Origin: Synechococcus sp. J7-Johnson
GTDB taxonomy: Bacteria > Cyanobacteriota > Cyanobacteriia > PCC-6307 > Cyanobiaceae
Assembly: GCF_024345795.1 (NCBI RefSeq)
Contig: NZ_JAGQBU010000023.1
Location: 1 to 43,898 of the forward strand
Reading direction: 5' to 3'
Length of the DNA stretch: 43,898 nt
The notes under the pieces are model-generated. The model made no database searches. It saw only the letters and a list, made by a program, of their open reading frames with translations, and was not told the DNA's origin. Below are positions 32,726-42,185 of the stretch, piece after piece (the first letter of the stretch is position 1; each line of letters opens with the position of its first letter). The position numbers were made by a program, and so were the translations under genes.

Positions 32726-33487
32726 ATGTCCAGCCTCGAGAGCACCATCGCTGCAACTGCTCCCGCCACAGCCGCCGCCGTCACGGCTCTCGGCGCCAGC
32801 GCTGAGCAGGCTCTCGGATTGCCTGATTTCAGCAGCAGCATCTACAAGGACGCTTACAGCCGAATCAACGCAATTGTGATCGAAGGTGAGCAGGAAGCCC
32901 ACGACAACTACATTTCGCTCGGCAGCCTGATCCCCGACCAGGCTGAAGAGCTTGCTCGGCTCGCCCGCATGGAGCTCAAGCATAAGAAGGGGTTCACGGC
33001 CTGCGCAAATAATCTGTCGGTCATTGCCGACATGGACTTCGCCAAGGAGTTCTTCTCACCCCTGCATGGCAATTTCCAGACGGCACTGGCCGAAGGCAAG
33101 GTGGTCACCTGTCTGCTGATCCAGGCCATCCTGATCGAAGCATTTGCCATCTCGGCCTACCACATCTACATCCCCGTTGCAGATCCCTTCGCCCGCAAGA
33201 TCACCGAAGGTGTGGTCAAGGATGAATACACTCATCTCAACTACGGTCAGGAATGGCTGAAGGCCAACCTCGAGTCCTCCCGCGAAGAACTCGAGCAGGC
33301 CAACAGGGTCAACCTGCCACTGGTGCGCAAGATGCTGGAGCAGGTGGCCGGCGACGCCGCGGTGCTGCAGATGGACCAGGAGGATCTGATGGCCGACTTC
33401 ATGACCTCTTACCAGGAAGCTCTCACCGACATCGGCTTCACCACAAGGGAGATCGCCCGCATGGCCACCGCCGCGCTGCTGGGCTGA
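32726..33487 (+). CDS. ado: Aldehyde-deformylating oxygenase (alkane synthase)
   Basis: A 253-residue ferritin-like diiron enzyme that converts fatty aldehydes to alkanes one carbon shorter. The six metal ligands can be placed as Glu 55 (GEQEA), Glu 83 and His 86 (MELKHKKGF), Glu 138 (LIEAF), and Glu 167 and His 170 (KDEYTH). The N-terminus is extended by about 20 Ala/Thr-rich residues compared with shorter homologues. It is followed after 111 bases by aar, the normal partner that supplies the aldehyde. Confidence 0.96.
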   Translation: MSSLESTIAATAPATAAAVTALGASAEQALGLPDFSSSIYKDAYSRINAIVIEGEQEAHDNYISLGSLIPDQAEELARLARMELKHKKGFTACANNLSVIADMDFAKEFFSPLHGNFQTALAEGKVVTCLLIQAILIEAFAISAYHIYIPVADPFARKITEGVVKDEYTHLNYGQEWLKANLESSREELEQANRVNLPLVRKMLEQVAGDAAVLQMDQEDLMADFMTSYQEALTDIGFTTREIARMATAALLG

Positions 33488-33498
33488 AGCCTCTCGAG

Positions 33499-33532
33499 GA
33501 GCTCTTCCAGCCACTGGGTGAGCTCTTCCAGC
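33499..33532 (+). repeat. 13-bp direct repeat between ado and aar
   Basis: GAGCTCTTCCAGC occurs at 33499-33511 and again at 33520-33532, a spacing of 21 bases or two helical turns. It begins 11 bases after the ado stop and ends 67 bases before the aar start. It may be a binding site for aar control or a chance duplication. Confidence 0.6.
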
Positions 33533-33598
33533 TACTTCAGCCATGGCAGGATGTGTTGTCGGCCACAGCCGCATCCATCCGCCCCCCTCAACAGCTGC

Positions 33599-34645
33599 AT
33601 GTTCGGTCTGATCGGCCACTCAACCAGCCTTGAGCAAGCTCGGAGCAAGGCCCTGGAGCTGGGTTTTCCCGAATACGCCGACGGTGACCTCGACCTGTGG
33701 TGTGTTGCTCCACCTCAGCTCGTGGAGACTTTCAGCGTCACCAGCCTCACTGGCAAAACCATTGAGGGTGCCTACATCGATTCGGTGTTCGTGCCTGAGA
33801 TGCTCAGCCGGTTCAAGACAGCCCGGCGCAAAGTGCTCAGCGCGATGGAACTGGCCCAGAAGAGTGGGATTGACATCACTGCCCTGGGGGGATTCACCTC
33901 GATCATCTTCGAGAACTTCAACCTGCTCAAGAACCAGCAGATCCGAAGCACCGCTCTGGAGTGGGAGCGCTTCACCACCGGCAACACCCATACCGCCTGG
34001 GTTATTGCCCAACAGGTGGAAACGAACGCACCAGCTCTAGTCATCGACCTGAGCCTCGCCAAGGTGGCCGTGGTAGGGGCTACAGGCGACATTGGCAGTG
34101 CCGTCTGCCGCTGGCTCAGTCAGAAAACGGGTGTCGGTGAGCTGCTGCTGGTGGCACGCCAGCCCCAGCCTTTGCTTGATCTGCAGACCGAACTTGGCGG
34201 CGGCCGCATCCTCAGCCTTGAAGAGGCCCTGCCAGAAGCCGATGTGGTGGTGTGGGTGGCCAGCCTGCCGCAGAGCCTGAGCATCGATCCGGCCAGCCTC
34301 AAGTCACCCTGCCTGATGATTGATGGCGGCTATCCCAAGAATCTCGACAGCAAGGTGGCTGGCGCCAACGTGCACGTCATTAAGGGGGGCATCGTTGAGT
34401 TCTGGCAGGACATCGGCTGGCAGATGATGGAGATGGCAGAGATGGAAAATCCCAGGCGTCAGCTATTTGCCTGTTTCGCAGAAGCCATGCTGCTGGAGTT
34501 CGAGGGTATTCACACCAATTTCAGCTGGGGCCGCAACAACATCACCCTGGCGAACATGGAGCTGATCGGGGCCGCGTCTCTTCGTCATGGCTTCCGTTCG
34601 ATCGGCCTGAATCAGGCTCAGCTCCCACAGCTCGCGGCTGTCTGA
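33599..34645 (+). CDS. aar: Long-chain acyl-[acyl-carrier-protein] reductase
   Basis: A 348-residue enzyme that reduces acyl-ACP to fatty aldehyde with NADPH, the first step of cyanobacterial alkane synthesis. The N-terminus ([14 protein letters not shown]) is typical and fixes the start at ATG 33599. [14 protein letters not shown] is the NADPH fold, and Cys 292 in [12 protein letters not shown] matches the catalytic cysteine. The C-terminal [14 protein letters not shown] is conserved. Order ado-aar-accA is the usual one in cyanobacteria. Confidence 0.96.
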   Translation: MFGLIGHSTSLEQARSKALELGFPEYADGDLDLWCVAPPQLVETFSVTSLTGKTIEGAYIDSVFVPEMLSRFKTARRKVLSAMELAQKSGIDITALGGFTSIIFENFNLLKNQQIRSTALEWERFTTGNTHTAWVIAQQVETNAPALVIDLSLAKVAVVGATGDIGSAVCRWLSQKTGVGELLLVARQPQPLLDLQTELGGGRILSLEEALPEADVVVWVASLPQSLSIDPASLKSPCLMIDGGYPKNLDSKVAGANVHVIKGGIVEFWQDIGWQMMEMAEMENPRRQLFACFAEAMLLEFEGIHTNFSWGRNNITLANMELIGAASLRHGFRSIGLNQAQLPQLAAV

Positions 34646-34723
34646 ACGGTCATCACACATCAGCTGGCGATCCTCCCCATGAGCCAGCGCTGATTCCCCC
34701 AGAGCCATCCCCCTTCCCACGCC

Positions 34724-35713
34724 ATGGCCCGCCGCCCACTGCTCGACTTCGAAAAACCATTGGTGGAACTGGAGGATCAGATTGATCAGATCCGCCAGCT
34801 GGCCAGGGATTCGGAAGTGGATGTCAGTCAGCAACTGCTGCAGCTGGAAACCCTGGCGGCCCGTCGCCGGGTGGAGATTTTTCAGTCCCTCACACCCGCT
34901 CAGAAGATCCAGGTGGCTCGCCACCCCCAGAGGCCGAGCACCCTGGATTACATCCAGGTGATCACCGATGAATGGTTTGAGCTCCACGGAGATCGCCGAG
35001 GCTCCGATGACCAGGCCCTGGTGGGCGGCATCGGCCGCATCGGTGAGCAGGGGGTTGTCCTGATCGGCCACCAGAAGGGCCGCGACACCAAGGAGAATGT
35101 GGCCAGAAACTTCGGCATGGCCTCCCCGGGTGGGTACCGCAAGGCTCTGCGCCTGATGGAGCATGCCGATCGCTTCCGCTTGCCGATCCTCTGCTTCATT
35201 GACACCCCTGGCGCCTACGCCGGCGTGCTCGCCGAAGAGCAGGGGCAGGGCGAGGCGATCGCTGTGAATCTGCGCGAGATGTTCCGCCTCCGGGTTCCGG
35301 TGATCGCCACAGTGATCGGTGAAGGTGGCTCCGGCGGCGCCCTTGGCATCGGTGTGGCCGACCGCCTGCTGATGTTTGAGCACAGCGTCTACACCGTGGC
35401 CAGTCCTGAAGCCTGCGCCTCGATCCTCTGGCGGGATGCGGCCCAGGCCCCGGCCGCCGCCGCCGCCCTGCGCATTACCGCTGACGATCTACTGCAGTTG
35501 GGGGTTGTCGACACAGTGTTGAGTGAACCCTCCGGCGGTAACCACTGGGCACCGCTCCAGGCTGCCGAGACCCTGCGTGTTGCCCTGGTTCAGGGCCTGC
35601 AAGAATTGGGTCAGCTCAGCGAAGCCGACCTGCTGGAGCAGCGTTATGCCAAGTTCCGGCGCATGGGCCGGATCCTGGATCCAGAGGCCACGGAATCCGG
35701 CGCTACCCCTTAA
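34724..35713 (+). CDS. accA: Acetyl-CoA carboxylase carboxyltransferase subunit alpha
   Basis: A 329-residue subunit that, with AccD, moves the carboxyl group from biotin to acetyl-CoA to form malonyl-CoA. Typical stretches are [66 protein letters not shown] and [12 protein letters not shown]. It follows aar by 78 bases, placing fatty-acid precursor supply beside alkane synthesis. Confidence 0.97.
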   Translation: MARRPLLDFEKPLVELEDQIDQIRQLARDSEVDVSQQLLQLETLAARRRVEIFQSLTPAQKIQVARHPQRPSTLDYIQVITDEWFELHGDRRGSDDQALVGGIGRIGEQGVVLIGHQKGRDTKENVARNFGMASPGGYRKALRLMEHADRFRLPILCFIDTPGAYAGVLAEEQGQGEAIAVNLREMFRLRVPVIATVIGEGGSGGALGIGVADRLLMFEHSVYTVASPEACASILWRDAAQAPAAAAALRITADDLLQLGVVDTVLSEPSGGNHWAPLQAAETLRVALVQGLQELGQLSEADLLEQRYAKFRRMGRILDPEATESGATP

Positions 35714-35737
35714 GGTTCGATTCGACACACGACCAGC

Positions 35738-36448
35738 TTGGCTTCCGTTTTGATCACTGGTGCCTCCAGGGGCATCGGAGCAGCTGCTGCCAGCCGCTTC
35801 GCGGCTGCAGGCTGGGATCTTCTGCTCCTGGCACGCTCCGGCGGTGATCTCGAAAGCGTCGCAGCCCCGCTTCGTGCCATCGGCCGACGAGTGGAATGGG
35901 TGACGGCGGATCTCACCGATTCCCAGAACCTCCCAGGCCATCTAAGTGATCTGCTGGGCCGCGGACTGCTGCCCACGGTGGTGATCAACAATGCCGGAGC
36001 CGCGTACACCGGTGAACTGGCCACGATGGATCTGGGCGCATGGCAATGGTTGCTTCAACTCAACCTCACCAGTGTCTTTCAGGTCTGTCAGGCGGTCCTG
36101 CCTGGATTACGTCAGCAAGAATCCAGCCTGATCATCAACGTGAGCAGCCATGCCGCCAGGAATGCGTTTCCCGAATGGGGGGCCTATTGCACTACCAAAG
36201 CGGCGCTGGAATCTTTCAGTCGCTGCCTCGCCGCCGAGGAACGCAGCCATGGCATTCGCGTCTCCACCCTCACTCTCGGCGCGGTCGACACCCCTCTCTG
36301 GGTGACGAAAACCGTCCACAGTTCCTTCGATCGCCGTGCCATGCTTGATGTTGATCAAGCCGCGGAAGCCTTGCTGTTCCTTGCCCAGCAGCCTCCGTCC
36401 CAGGTGGTGGAGGACCTGACCCTCATGCCCGCCTCTGGCGCTTTCTGA
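35738..36448 (+). CDS. Short-chain dehydrogenase/reductase
   Basis: A 236-residue SDR. TGASRGIGAA (7-15) binds the cofactor, NNAG and NVSS support the fold, and YCTTK holds the catalytic Tyr and Lys. The substrate is unknown; it is a classical SDR of 3-ketoacyl reductase size but lacks features that would name it. TTG 35738 is the start because it places the Rossmann motif at the N-terminus. It lies 24 bases after accA and 7 bases before folE, so probably in the same operon. Confidence 0.88.
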   Translation: MASVLITGASRGIGAAAASRFAAAGWDLLLLARSGGDLESVAAPLRAIGRRVEWVTADLTDSQNLPGHLSDLLGRGLLPTVVINNAGAAYTGELATMDLGAWQWLLQLNLTSVFQVCQAVLPGLRQQESSLIINVSSHAARNAFPEWGAYCTTKAALESFSRCLAAEERSHGIRVSTLTLGAVDTPLWVTKTVHSSFDRRAMLDVDQAAEALLFLAQQPPSQVVEDLTLMPASGAF

Positions 36449-36455
36449 GTCTTTC

Positions 36456-37199
36456 ATGACATCCACCATCCCCTCCACCACTCGCTCCAAGTCGATCACC
36501 CCCGACGTGGCACCAGGGCCCATCAGTGCCCGCATTCGCGAACGCCTGAACCAAGCTGGCGTGCCTCACTTCGCCAACGACAACATTGCTGATCATCTGC
36601 TCGAGGGCGAACTCGATCAGCTCGAGATCGAGGTGGCTGGGAAGGTCAGGGAGATGCTGCGAAGCCTCGTTATCGACATCGATAACGATCACAACACTGA
36701 GGAAACTGCCGAGCGCGTCGCTAGAATGTACCTCCACGAGGTTTTCAAGGGTCGTTATCATAAGCAACCGAAGATTGCCAGCTTTCCCAACGTCAAACAT
36801 CTTGACGAGATCTATACTGTTGGGCCAATCAGCGTCCGCTCGGCCTGCTCCCACCACCTTGTACCGATCCTGGGCAACTGCTGGATCGGGATCAAGCCCG
36901 GCGATCGGGTCATCGGCCTTTCCAAGTTTGCCAGGGTGGCGGATTGGGTGTTTTCCCGTCCGCACATCCAGGAGGAAGCTGTGATGATCCTCGCTGATGA
37001 AATCGAACGTCTGTGCAAACCTCAGGGTTTGGCAATCCTGGTCAAGGCCCAGCACTACTGCATGAAGTGGCGTGGGGTCAAAGAACCCCAGACCAGCATG
37101 GTCAATTCAGTGGTACGGGGTGATTTCCGCCACGACCCCAGTCTCAAGCAGGAATTCTTTGAACTGGTGAAGCAACAGCAAGCGTTGCTCAGCACCTGA
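36456..37199 (+). CDS. folE: GTP cyclohydrolase I
   Basis: A 247-residue type IA enzyme that makes dihydroneopterin triphosphate from GTP, the first step to folate and pterins. Zinc ligands are the Cys and His in ACSHHLVPI and a later Cys in ERLCKPQG. The N-terminal tail is about 30 residues and poorly conserved. Residues IDIDNDHNTEETAERVARMY are typical of the family start. It ends 2 bases from the convergent trpF stop. Confidence 0.95.
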   Translation: MTSTIPSTTRSKSITPDVAPGPISARIRERLNQAGVPHFANDNIADHLLEGELDQLEIEVAGKVREMLRSLVIDIDNDHNTEETAERVARMYLHEVFKGRYHKQPKIASFPNVKHLDEIYTVGPISVRSACSHHLVPILGNCWIGIKPGDRVIGLSKFARVADWVFSRPHIQEEAVMILADEIERLCKPQGLAILVKAQHYCMKWRGVKEPQTSMVNSVVRGDFRHDPSLKQEFFELVKQQQALLST

Positions 37200-37201
37200 G
37201 T

Positions 37202-37864
37202 TCAGGTTTCCCTAGAAGCTGCTCCTTTCACCACCTGCACCAAAGTGCGCACCAGATCGAGATCTTTCTCGCCGGGAGCGCGTTCGACAGCACTGGATAC
37301 ATCCAGTCCGCAGGGGTTGAAATGTGCCAGCAAATCAGCGGCGTTGGCTGGCCCAACGCCACCGGCCAACCACCAGGGCAGGCATGGTTGGAAGCCCTCC
37401 AGCCAGGCAGTGGGGATCTGCCGACCGCTGCCTCCCAGTTGATCCGGAACCCAGGCGTCCAGCAGTACCGCTTCCACCGCGTCTCGATACTCCTCGACCC
37501 GGTCGAGATCCTCTGGCCTACGTACTCGCAGGGCTTTCCAGATCGTGCAGCCTGTTCTTGCGGCCAGCTCCCGGCAGCGAGCGGGGGACTCCTGCCCATG
37601 CAGTTGCAGCACCTGGTGGCCATGGGCGGGATCCATCTGCCCGATCAGCTCGTCACCTGGATCCGCCAGCACCAGCACCCCTCGGCAGTCTGGGCGGCCG
37701 GCGGCCATCGCCTGGAACAGCAGCAGTCGCTGATCCGGGGCCAGCCAGCGCGGGGAAGAGGGCACCGCAATCACCCCCACGGCATCCACGCCCAGCTCGG
37801 CCACCGCCTGGGCCTGGGCCGGTTGGCGCAGACCGCAGATCTTCAACAGGGGGGGAGTCAGCAC
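37202..37864 (-). CDS. trpF: Phosphoribosylanthranilate isomerase
   Basis: A 220-residue TIM-barrel enzyme of tryptophan synthesis. KICGLR near the N-terminus holds the catalytic Cys. VLQLHGQES, VLLDAW and LAGGVGPANA with DVSSAVE give the phosphate-binding end. The start is GTG 37864, as no ATG precedes KICGLR. It is divergent from the membrane protease gene with 79 bases between. Confidence 0.94.
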   Translation of the reverse strand: MLTPPLLKICGLRQPAQAQAVAELGVDAVGVIAVPSSPRWLAPDQRLLLFQAMAAGRPDCRGVLVLADPGDELIGQMDPAHGHQVLQLHGQESPARCRELAARTGCTIWKALRVRRPEDLDRVEEYRDAVEAVLLDAWVPDQLGGSGRQIPTAWLEGFQPCLPWWLAGGVGPANAADLLAHFNPCGLDVSSAVERAPGEKDLDLVRTLVQVVKGAASRET

Positions 37865-37943
37865 AGGAAGGTCGGAGCCACTCTTTCTAGGATCGGATCA
37901 ACACCGCCCAGGATCTGCCTGGGCATCGGCAGGAGGGAACCAG

Positions 37944-39170
37944 GTGGGTGAAGGTTGGCAGCTCCTCAAGATCGGCGGCATCCCGCTGCGCATCCACCCG
38001 AGTTGGTTCGTGATCCTGCTGCTCGCCACCCTGGGCTTTGAGCAGCAATACGGCATTCAGCTGGCGGGACAGGCCTCCAGTGCCAGCCTCTGGCTGCTGG
38101 CGCTGGGAACAGCGCTGCTGCTGTTTGTTTCTGTGCTGCTGCATGAGCTGGGCCACTCCCTGGTGGCCATCGCCCATGGGGTGAAAGTGCGCAGCATCAC
38201 TCTGTTTCTGCTGGGCGGTGTGGCCAGTGTCGAGAAGGAATGCAGCACAGCGATGGCGGCCCTGCAGGTGGCTGCAGCCGGCCCCCTGGTCAGCCTGCTG
38301 CTGGCCGGTCTTTTTCTCGGTGGCAGCCATGCCGTGGCCCATGTCTCACCGTTGCTGGGTGAAATGGTCAGCCAGCTCGGCACCCTCAACCTGGTACTTG
38401 CCCTGTTCAACCTGCTCCCCGGCTTGCCGCTTGACGGTGGATTGATCGTCAAGGCGCTGGTCTGGCAGTGGACTGGCAGTCAACGGCGCGGCGTGCAGGT
38501 TGCTGCCGCCATGGGTCGCTTCCTCTCGCTGATGGCAGTGGGCATGGGCACCCTGCTGCTGCTGCGGGGAGGCGGGCTTGGGGCCTTCTGGCTGATCATG
38601 CTCGGGTGGTTCGGGCTGGGCGCTTCCAGAAACCAGATCCAGCTGCTGGCCCTGCAGAAGGCCCTCAAGGACCTCAAGGTCAGTGAGGCCTCCCGTCGCC
38701 GGTTTCGGGTCCTGGAGGGCGATGCGCCGCTACGCGAGCTTTCTCGGATGCGGCGGGATGACAGCGATGGCAATCCCGACTGGGTTCTCGTCTGCGAGCG
38801 GGGGCGCTGGAAAGGGGTGATCGGCGATGACCCCCTGCAGAATCTGCCTGTTCAGCGCTGGGATCAGGAGCGGGTGCTGGACCACATTCAGCCCCTGAAC
38901 ACCCTCCCGAGCATCCAGCACGATGCGCCGCTCTGGCAGGCCGCCCTGCAGCTGGACGAGCCAGGCGTCGATCGACTGCTGGTGCTGGGTTCGGCGGGCC
39001 TGCCATCCGGCACCCTGGAGCGCCCGGAACTCTCTGAAGTGGTGCTGGCCCGCCTGGGGTTGCGGCTGCCGCCGCCATTGCTGGAGGCCGCCCGGCGCCA
39101 GGGCACTTACCCGCTTGGTCTGGCCCTGGCCCAGGTGGCCCGGGGGATCGCCGAGAGCGGCGAGGGTTGA
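37944..39170 (+). CDS. Site-2-protease-type zinc metalloprotease (M50)
   Basis: A 408-residue intramembrane protease. HELGH (67-71) supplies two zinc ligands and the catalytic Glu, and NLLPGLPLDGG about 95 residues later supplies the third ligand. About six hydrophobic helices occupy residues 15-215. The C-terminal half (about 225-405) is soluble and has a CBS-like arrangement (DWVLVCERGRWKGVIGDD, VDRLLVLGS). Such proteins cut membrane-bound anti-sigma factors or other regulators. GTG 37944 is the start. Confidence 0.88.
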   Translation: MGEGWQLLKIGGIPLRIHPSWFVILLLATLGFEQQYGIQLAGQASSASLWLLALGTALLLFVSVLLHELGHSLVAIAHGVKVRSITLFLLGGVASVEKECSTAMAALQVAAAGPLVSLLLAGLFLGGSHAVAHVSPLLGEMVSQLGTLNLVLALFNLLPGLPLDGGLIVKALVWQWTGSQRRGVQVAAAMGRFLSLMAVGMGTLLLLRGGGLGAFWLIMLGWFGLGASRNQIQLLALQKALKDLKVSEASRRRFRVLEGDAPLRELSRMRRDDSDGNPDWVLVCERGRWKGVIGDDPLQNLPVQRWDQERVLDHIQPLNTLPSIQHDAPLWQAALQLDEPGVDRLLVLGSAGLPSGTLERPELSEVVLARLGLRLPPPLLEAARRQGTYPLGLALAQVARGIAESGEG

Positions 39171-39191
39171 CCCTCATTTTCTTGCCGTTCC

Positions 39192-39971
39192 TCAAGAGAG
39201 ACGAAACCTGAAGCGGCGGCGATCGACTGCCGCCCATTCCTCTGGCCTCAGTGGCTCAACCAACAGCGGTCCTCCCCCCAGATTCCTGATCGCCGCAAGC
39301 CGCAGCTGGCGCTCCAAAGCAGCCTCAGACAGCCCTGGAGCTGTTGCTGGAGCCTCAAGGGGCGAACCGAACAACTCCTGCCACAGGGCAGCCGGAGGGT
39401 CGACCAGCACGCTGCCGTGCTGCAGCAACTGGCGCTTGCGCCAGAGCTGGGCACTGCCCACCCGCTTCTGGCGATCGATGCCCACCAGATCAGCGGAGGT
39501 GCTGCTGGCGAAACAGTTGGAGGCCGGCGCCGTGGTCTCGTCCTGGCCAGGAATGAGCTCCAGCCCCAGGCGCGCCAAAGCCTGAGCCAGCCAGGCGGCT
39601 ACCAAGACGTAGGCCTGCTGGCGCTGGCGGGGAGGATTGGGCCAGAGCAGGGCATAGGTGAGGCAGCCGGCATGGAGCACGGCGCCACCGCCGCTTGGCC
39701 GGCGCACCAGGGCCAGTCGGCCTTGTCGGGTCGCGCTTCTCCAGGCCGGGTCGATGGCCTTCTGGTGGTGGCCGAGCGACAAAGTCGGTGTGCTCCAGCT
39801 GTAAAGGCGCACGACTCCCTGCCCTGGCTTGAGCGGCAGCTGATCCAGCAGCCAGTCGTCGATGGCCATCTGCCAGTCGCCGCGCAGGCAGAGGGGTGGG
39901 ATCCAGCGCCAGCTCGACGGGAAAGGGGTGTCAGCAGAGGATGCTGGTGCCACCGTACGGCCGCCACTCAT
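39192..39971 (-). CDS. Lipoate-protein ligase A-like protein (BPL/LplA fold)
   Basis: A 259-residue LplA/LipB-fold protein. RRPSGGGAVLHAGCLTY is the lipoyl-AMP-binding RRxSGGGAVxH motif, and RKRQLLQHGSVLVD is the second conserved block. It should transfer lipoate or octanoate to acceptor proteins or be a related cofactor ligase. The accessory C-terminal domain of E. coli LplA is missing or reduced. The start at ATG 39971 leaves only 8 bases to the divergent permease ATG, so the true start may be further in. Confidence 0.82.
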   Translation of the reverse strand: MSGGRTVAPASSADTPFPSSWRWIPPLCLRGDWQMAIDDWLLDQLPLKPGQGVVRLYSWSTPTLSLGHHQKAIDPAWRSATRQGRLALVRRPSGGGAVLHAGCLTYALLWPNPPRQRQQAYVLVAAWLAQALARLGLELIPGQDETTAPASNCFASSTSADLVGIDRQKRVGSAQLWRKRQLLQHGSVLVDPPAALWQELFGSPLEAPATAPGLSEAALERQLRLAAIRNLGGGPLLVEPLRPEEWAAVDRRRFRFRLS

Positions 39972-39979
39972 TCCCGATC

Positions 39980-40741
39980 ATGCTCAGCGATCTGCTGGTG
40001 CTGGTGCCCCTCGGTGTGGTGGCTGGGCTGCTCTCGGGTCTGCTGGGCATCGGCGGCGGTCTGGTGTTCGCACCGATGCTGCTAATGGTGGGCCTCGCGC
40101 CCCATCAGGCCTTGGCCACCAGCACCCTGGCGATCGTGCCCACCACACTGGGGGGAACCTGGGTGCATCTGCGCCAGGGTCGTGTGTTGCCTGCGATGGG
40201 CCTGACCATCGGCCTGAGTGCCGCCTTGAGCGGGCTGCTGTTCAGCCGACTGGGGGGACTGCTCAGCGGCTGGCAGCTGCTGGGCCTGCAGGCCCTGATG
40301 TACTTGACCCTGACTCTGACGATCTCTCCTCGCCAGGACCATGAGACGGAACCGTCTCCAGGCCCGGCGTTGCTGCCGGCTCTGGCACTGGTGGGCAGCG
40401 TCGCCGGGCTTGCCGGAGGGCTGCTGGGGGTGGGTGGCGGCCTGCTGATGGTTCCCCTCATGATCAGGTGCCTGCGATTGCCCGTGCGTGAGTCCATCCG
40501 CCTGAGCACCCTGGCCGTGTTGTGCTCCGCGTCGGCAGCGTCGGTGATCTTCCTGATCGGCGCGAAGGCCCAGGGGGACATTGCCCTCATCCTGGGGGGA
40601 TCGGCCTCAGTGGCGGCCCGCTGGTCGGCGGCACGACTGGAGAGAGTTCCAGAGACCGTCCTGGTTCAGCTGCTGCGGGGGCTCACTGGCCTGTTGGCCC
40701 TCGACAGCGGCCGGCGGGCCTTCAGCCTGCTGATCGGCTGA
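39980..40741 (+). CDS. TauE/SafE-family membrane permease
   Basis: A 253-residue inner-membrane protein with two homologous halves. Each half has the family's glycine-rich helix: SGLLGIGGGLVFAPML and GGLLGVGGGLLMVPLM. Proteins of this family export sulfite, sulfonates or similar anions; the substrate is unknown. ATG 39980 is the natural start. It is divergent from the ligase gene and its last 20 bases overlap the convergent crr6. Confidence 0.88.
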   Translation: MLSDLLVLVPLGVVAGLLSGLLGIGGGLVFAPMLLMVGLAPHQALATSTLAIVPTTLGGTWVHLRQGRVLPAMGLTIGLSAALSGLLFSRLGGLLSGWQLLGLQALMYLTLTLTISPRQDHETEPSPGPALLPALALVGSVAGLAGGLLGVGGGLLMVPLMIRCLRLPVRESIRLSTLAVLCSASAASVIFLIGAKAQGDIALILGGSASVAARWSAARLERVPETVLVQLLRGLTGLLALDSGRRAFSLLIG

Positions 40742-41213
40742 TCGGCTCCCAGAAGCTGGGATCGAGCTCGAAACCCAGCACCGCGGCCATCTGAGCGAGC
40801 CCCTGACGGCAATTCAGGCCTCGCTCATTGCTCCAGTGATCCAGCAGGAAGAAACGGTGGGTGATCCAGAGCTCGAGGCTCTCCGGCGCAAAACGGATCC
40901 CCTCATTGCGGCTGAAGCGATGGGGCAGAAGCATGGCGACGTGGCGGCAAAGCTGGCCGCTGCTGCGGTCGAGCACCAGCGGTAGCCAGGGGTTAAGCGC
41001 ATCGGCCCTCAGACTCCACAGGCGCAGTTCAGGCAGTTCTGAGAGCTCGCGTGGATCGCCTGGCTGAAGGGGCCAGTCAAAGTCGAGGCCCAAAGCTCCA
41101 GCACACGCGAGTAGATCAGCTGGAGCGCACGCGCCCCAGGGTTGAAGCGGCGAAAGATCAAGAGCGCGGACGCTCTCGGCGGAAACAGAAAGACTGGAAG
41201 GAGGTTGAGCCAT
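40722..41213 (-). CDS. CRR6-family protein (NDH-1 complex assembly)
   Basis: A 163-residue protein of the CRR6 (DUF1817) family. It has VRALDLSPL, DPRELSELPELRLW, PWLPLVLDRSSGQLCRHVAML, PHRFSRNEGI and FFLLDHW. In plants CRR6 is needed to assemble subcomplex A of the photosynthetic NDH complex (NdhI maturation). I start at ATG 41213; an upstream in-frame ATG at 41249 adds 12 residues. It is divergent from psaM. Confidence 0.87.
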   Translation of the reverse strand: MAQPPSSLSVSAESVRALDLSPLQPWGACAPADLLACAGALGLDFDWPLQPGDPRELSELPELRLWSLRADALNPWLPLVLDRSSGQLCRHVAMLLPHRFSRNEGIRFAPESLELWITHRFFLLDHWSNERGLNCRQGLAQMAAVLGFELDPSFWEPISRSAG

Positions 41214-41302
41214 CAAGAGCTGTGACAGCACGATGCCATCCTGTGACACCGGGCAGAAGGGAGCCGAACAATGGTGGCGACACCTGTACCCCTTCGTTGT
41301 CC

Positions 41303-41407
41303 ATGGTCACAACACTCACCCAGGCAGAGGTTCTGATCGCCCTGGTGGTCGCCGCACATGCCGGCGTTCTGGCGATTCGTCTCTGCGTCAGCCTTTACCG
41401 GGCCTGA
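41303..41407 (+). CDS. psaM: Photosystem I reaction centre subunit XII
   Basis: A 34-residue single-helix membrane protein. It starts MVTTLTQAEV, has the helix LIALVVAAHAGVLAIRL, and ends SLYRA. This matches the short PsaM peptides of picocyanobacteria, which stabilise PSI and its trimer interface. It is preceded by about 90 bases shared with divergent crr6. Confidence 0.92.
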   Translation: MVTTLTQAEVLIALVVAAHAGVLAIRLCVSLYRA

Positions 41408-41478
41408 ATCGAGGGCTCGCCCTTGGCATGTATGGCCTGAACTGCTAGAAGCGGGCAAGATCTTCTCCTTCCCCCCCC

Positions 41479-41976
41479 TTGTCCGCCGCGCAGCAGCTCA
41501 GGCCCGTATCCGCCCCGAAGCGTCAGACGGCATCCGGGCGACGGCCAGCATCCCGGCCCGCCGCCGCACTACCCGTCAGTGCAGCGACTGTGGTTTCAAT
41601 TCACCAGGGATCGATCGATCGGCAGGAATTGCTTTGCAGCGTGATTGGCCTCAGCGTCAAGCTGGGTGTGACTCTCTTGGCGGGCCTCAGCCTGGTCCAT
41701 TTAGCTGCTGCCTACCAGCAGCGGTTAAACCAGCATGATGAACTGAGTGCAATCCTTCAGATCGAGAAAGCCAAATTACAGAAGGCTCAGAAGCGTTTCG
41801 ATCAACTCTTCGTCACCACTGGTGAGCAACAGTTGATCCGCGAACAGGATCAGTGGATCGCTCCCAACCGACTGCGGGTTGTCTGGAATGAACCAGCCGA
41901 AGCCAGGCCTGGCACGGCCGCGTCCGGCAGACCCTTGATCAGCACCCAACCACTGCCGGCCCAGGTTCAGCGCTGA
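41479..41976 (+). CDS. Hypothetical single-span protein with coiled coil
   Basis: A 165-residue protein starting at TTG 41479. The N-terminus is Ala/Arg/Pro-rich and cytoplasmic in character. One membrane helix lies at about 54-76 (VIGLSVKLGVTLLAGLSLVHL). A coiled coil follows (AAYQQRLNQHDELSAILQIEKAKLQKAQKRFDQLF), then a polar tail with IAPNRLRVVW. The layout is like FtsL/DivIC-type division proteins, but no family is recognised. It follows psaM by 71 bases. Confidence 0.7.
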   Translation: MSAAQQLRPVSAPKRQTASGRRPASRPAAALPVSAATVVSIHQGSIDRQELLCSVIGLSVKLGVTLLAGLSLVHLAAAYQQRLNQHDELSAILQIEKAKLQKAQKRFDQLFVTTGEQQLIREQDQWIAPNRLRVVWNEPAEARPGTAASGRPLISTQPLPAQVQR

Positions 41977-42185
41977 GCTCAGCTGTTCATACCAAGTTGT
42001 TGACGCCTGTGCTGATGATGTTGACACTCAATCCTCTGCCGAAGGCCCAGGCGAAGCGGTGGCGCCATGGTGGCTGTGGAGTGCTGGGCCGATCGCTGCC
42101 GCATGGATATGGGCGGAGTATGCGGCGGGTTATGGGTGCAACCGGCAGCGCCGGGCGATGTGGATGTGGTCGGGGGATGGGGCCA
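41977..42185. other. Non-coding stretch at the edge of the accessory region
   Basis: No convincing gene, RNA or repeat is seen in these 209 bases. Frames across it lack protein-like composition. This marks the boundary between the chromosomal backbone and the remnant element to the right. No tRNA gene or obvious attachment repeat is visible. Confidence 0.45.

Noticed and set aside
35713-35725. GGTTCGATTC resembling a tRNA T-loop
   Set aside because: The upstream bases are the accA coding end, and no acceptor or anticodon arms can be formed.
36669-36686. GTTATCGA-CA-TCGATAAC inverted repeat, reminiscent of the Zur-type half sites
   Set aside because: It lies inside folE in a conserved coding stretch (VIDIDNDHN), the spacing differs from the 6-1-6 sites, and codon repetition of Ile-Asp explains it.
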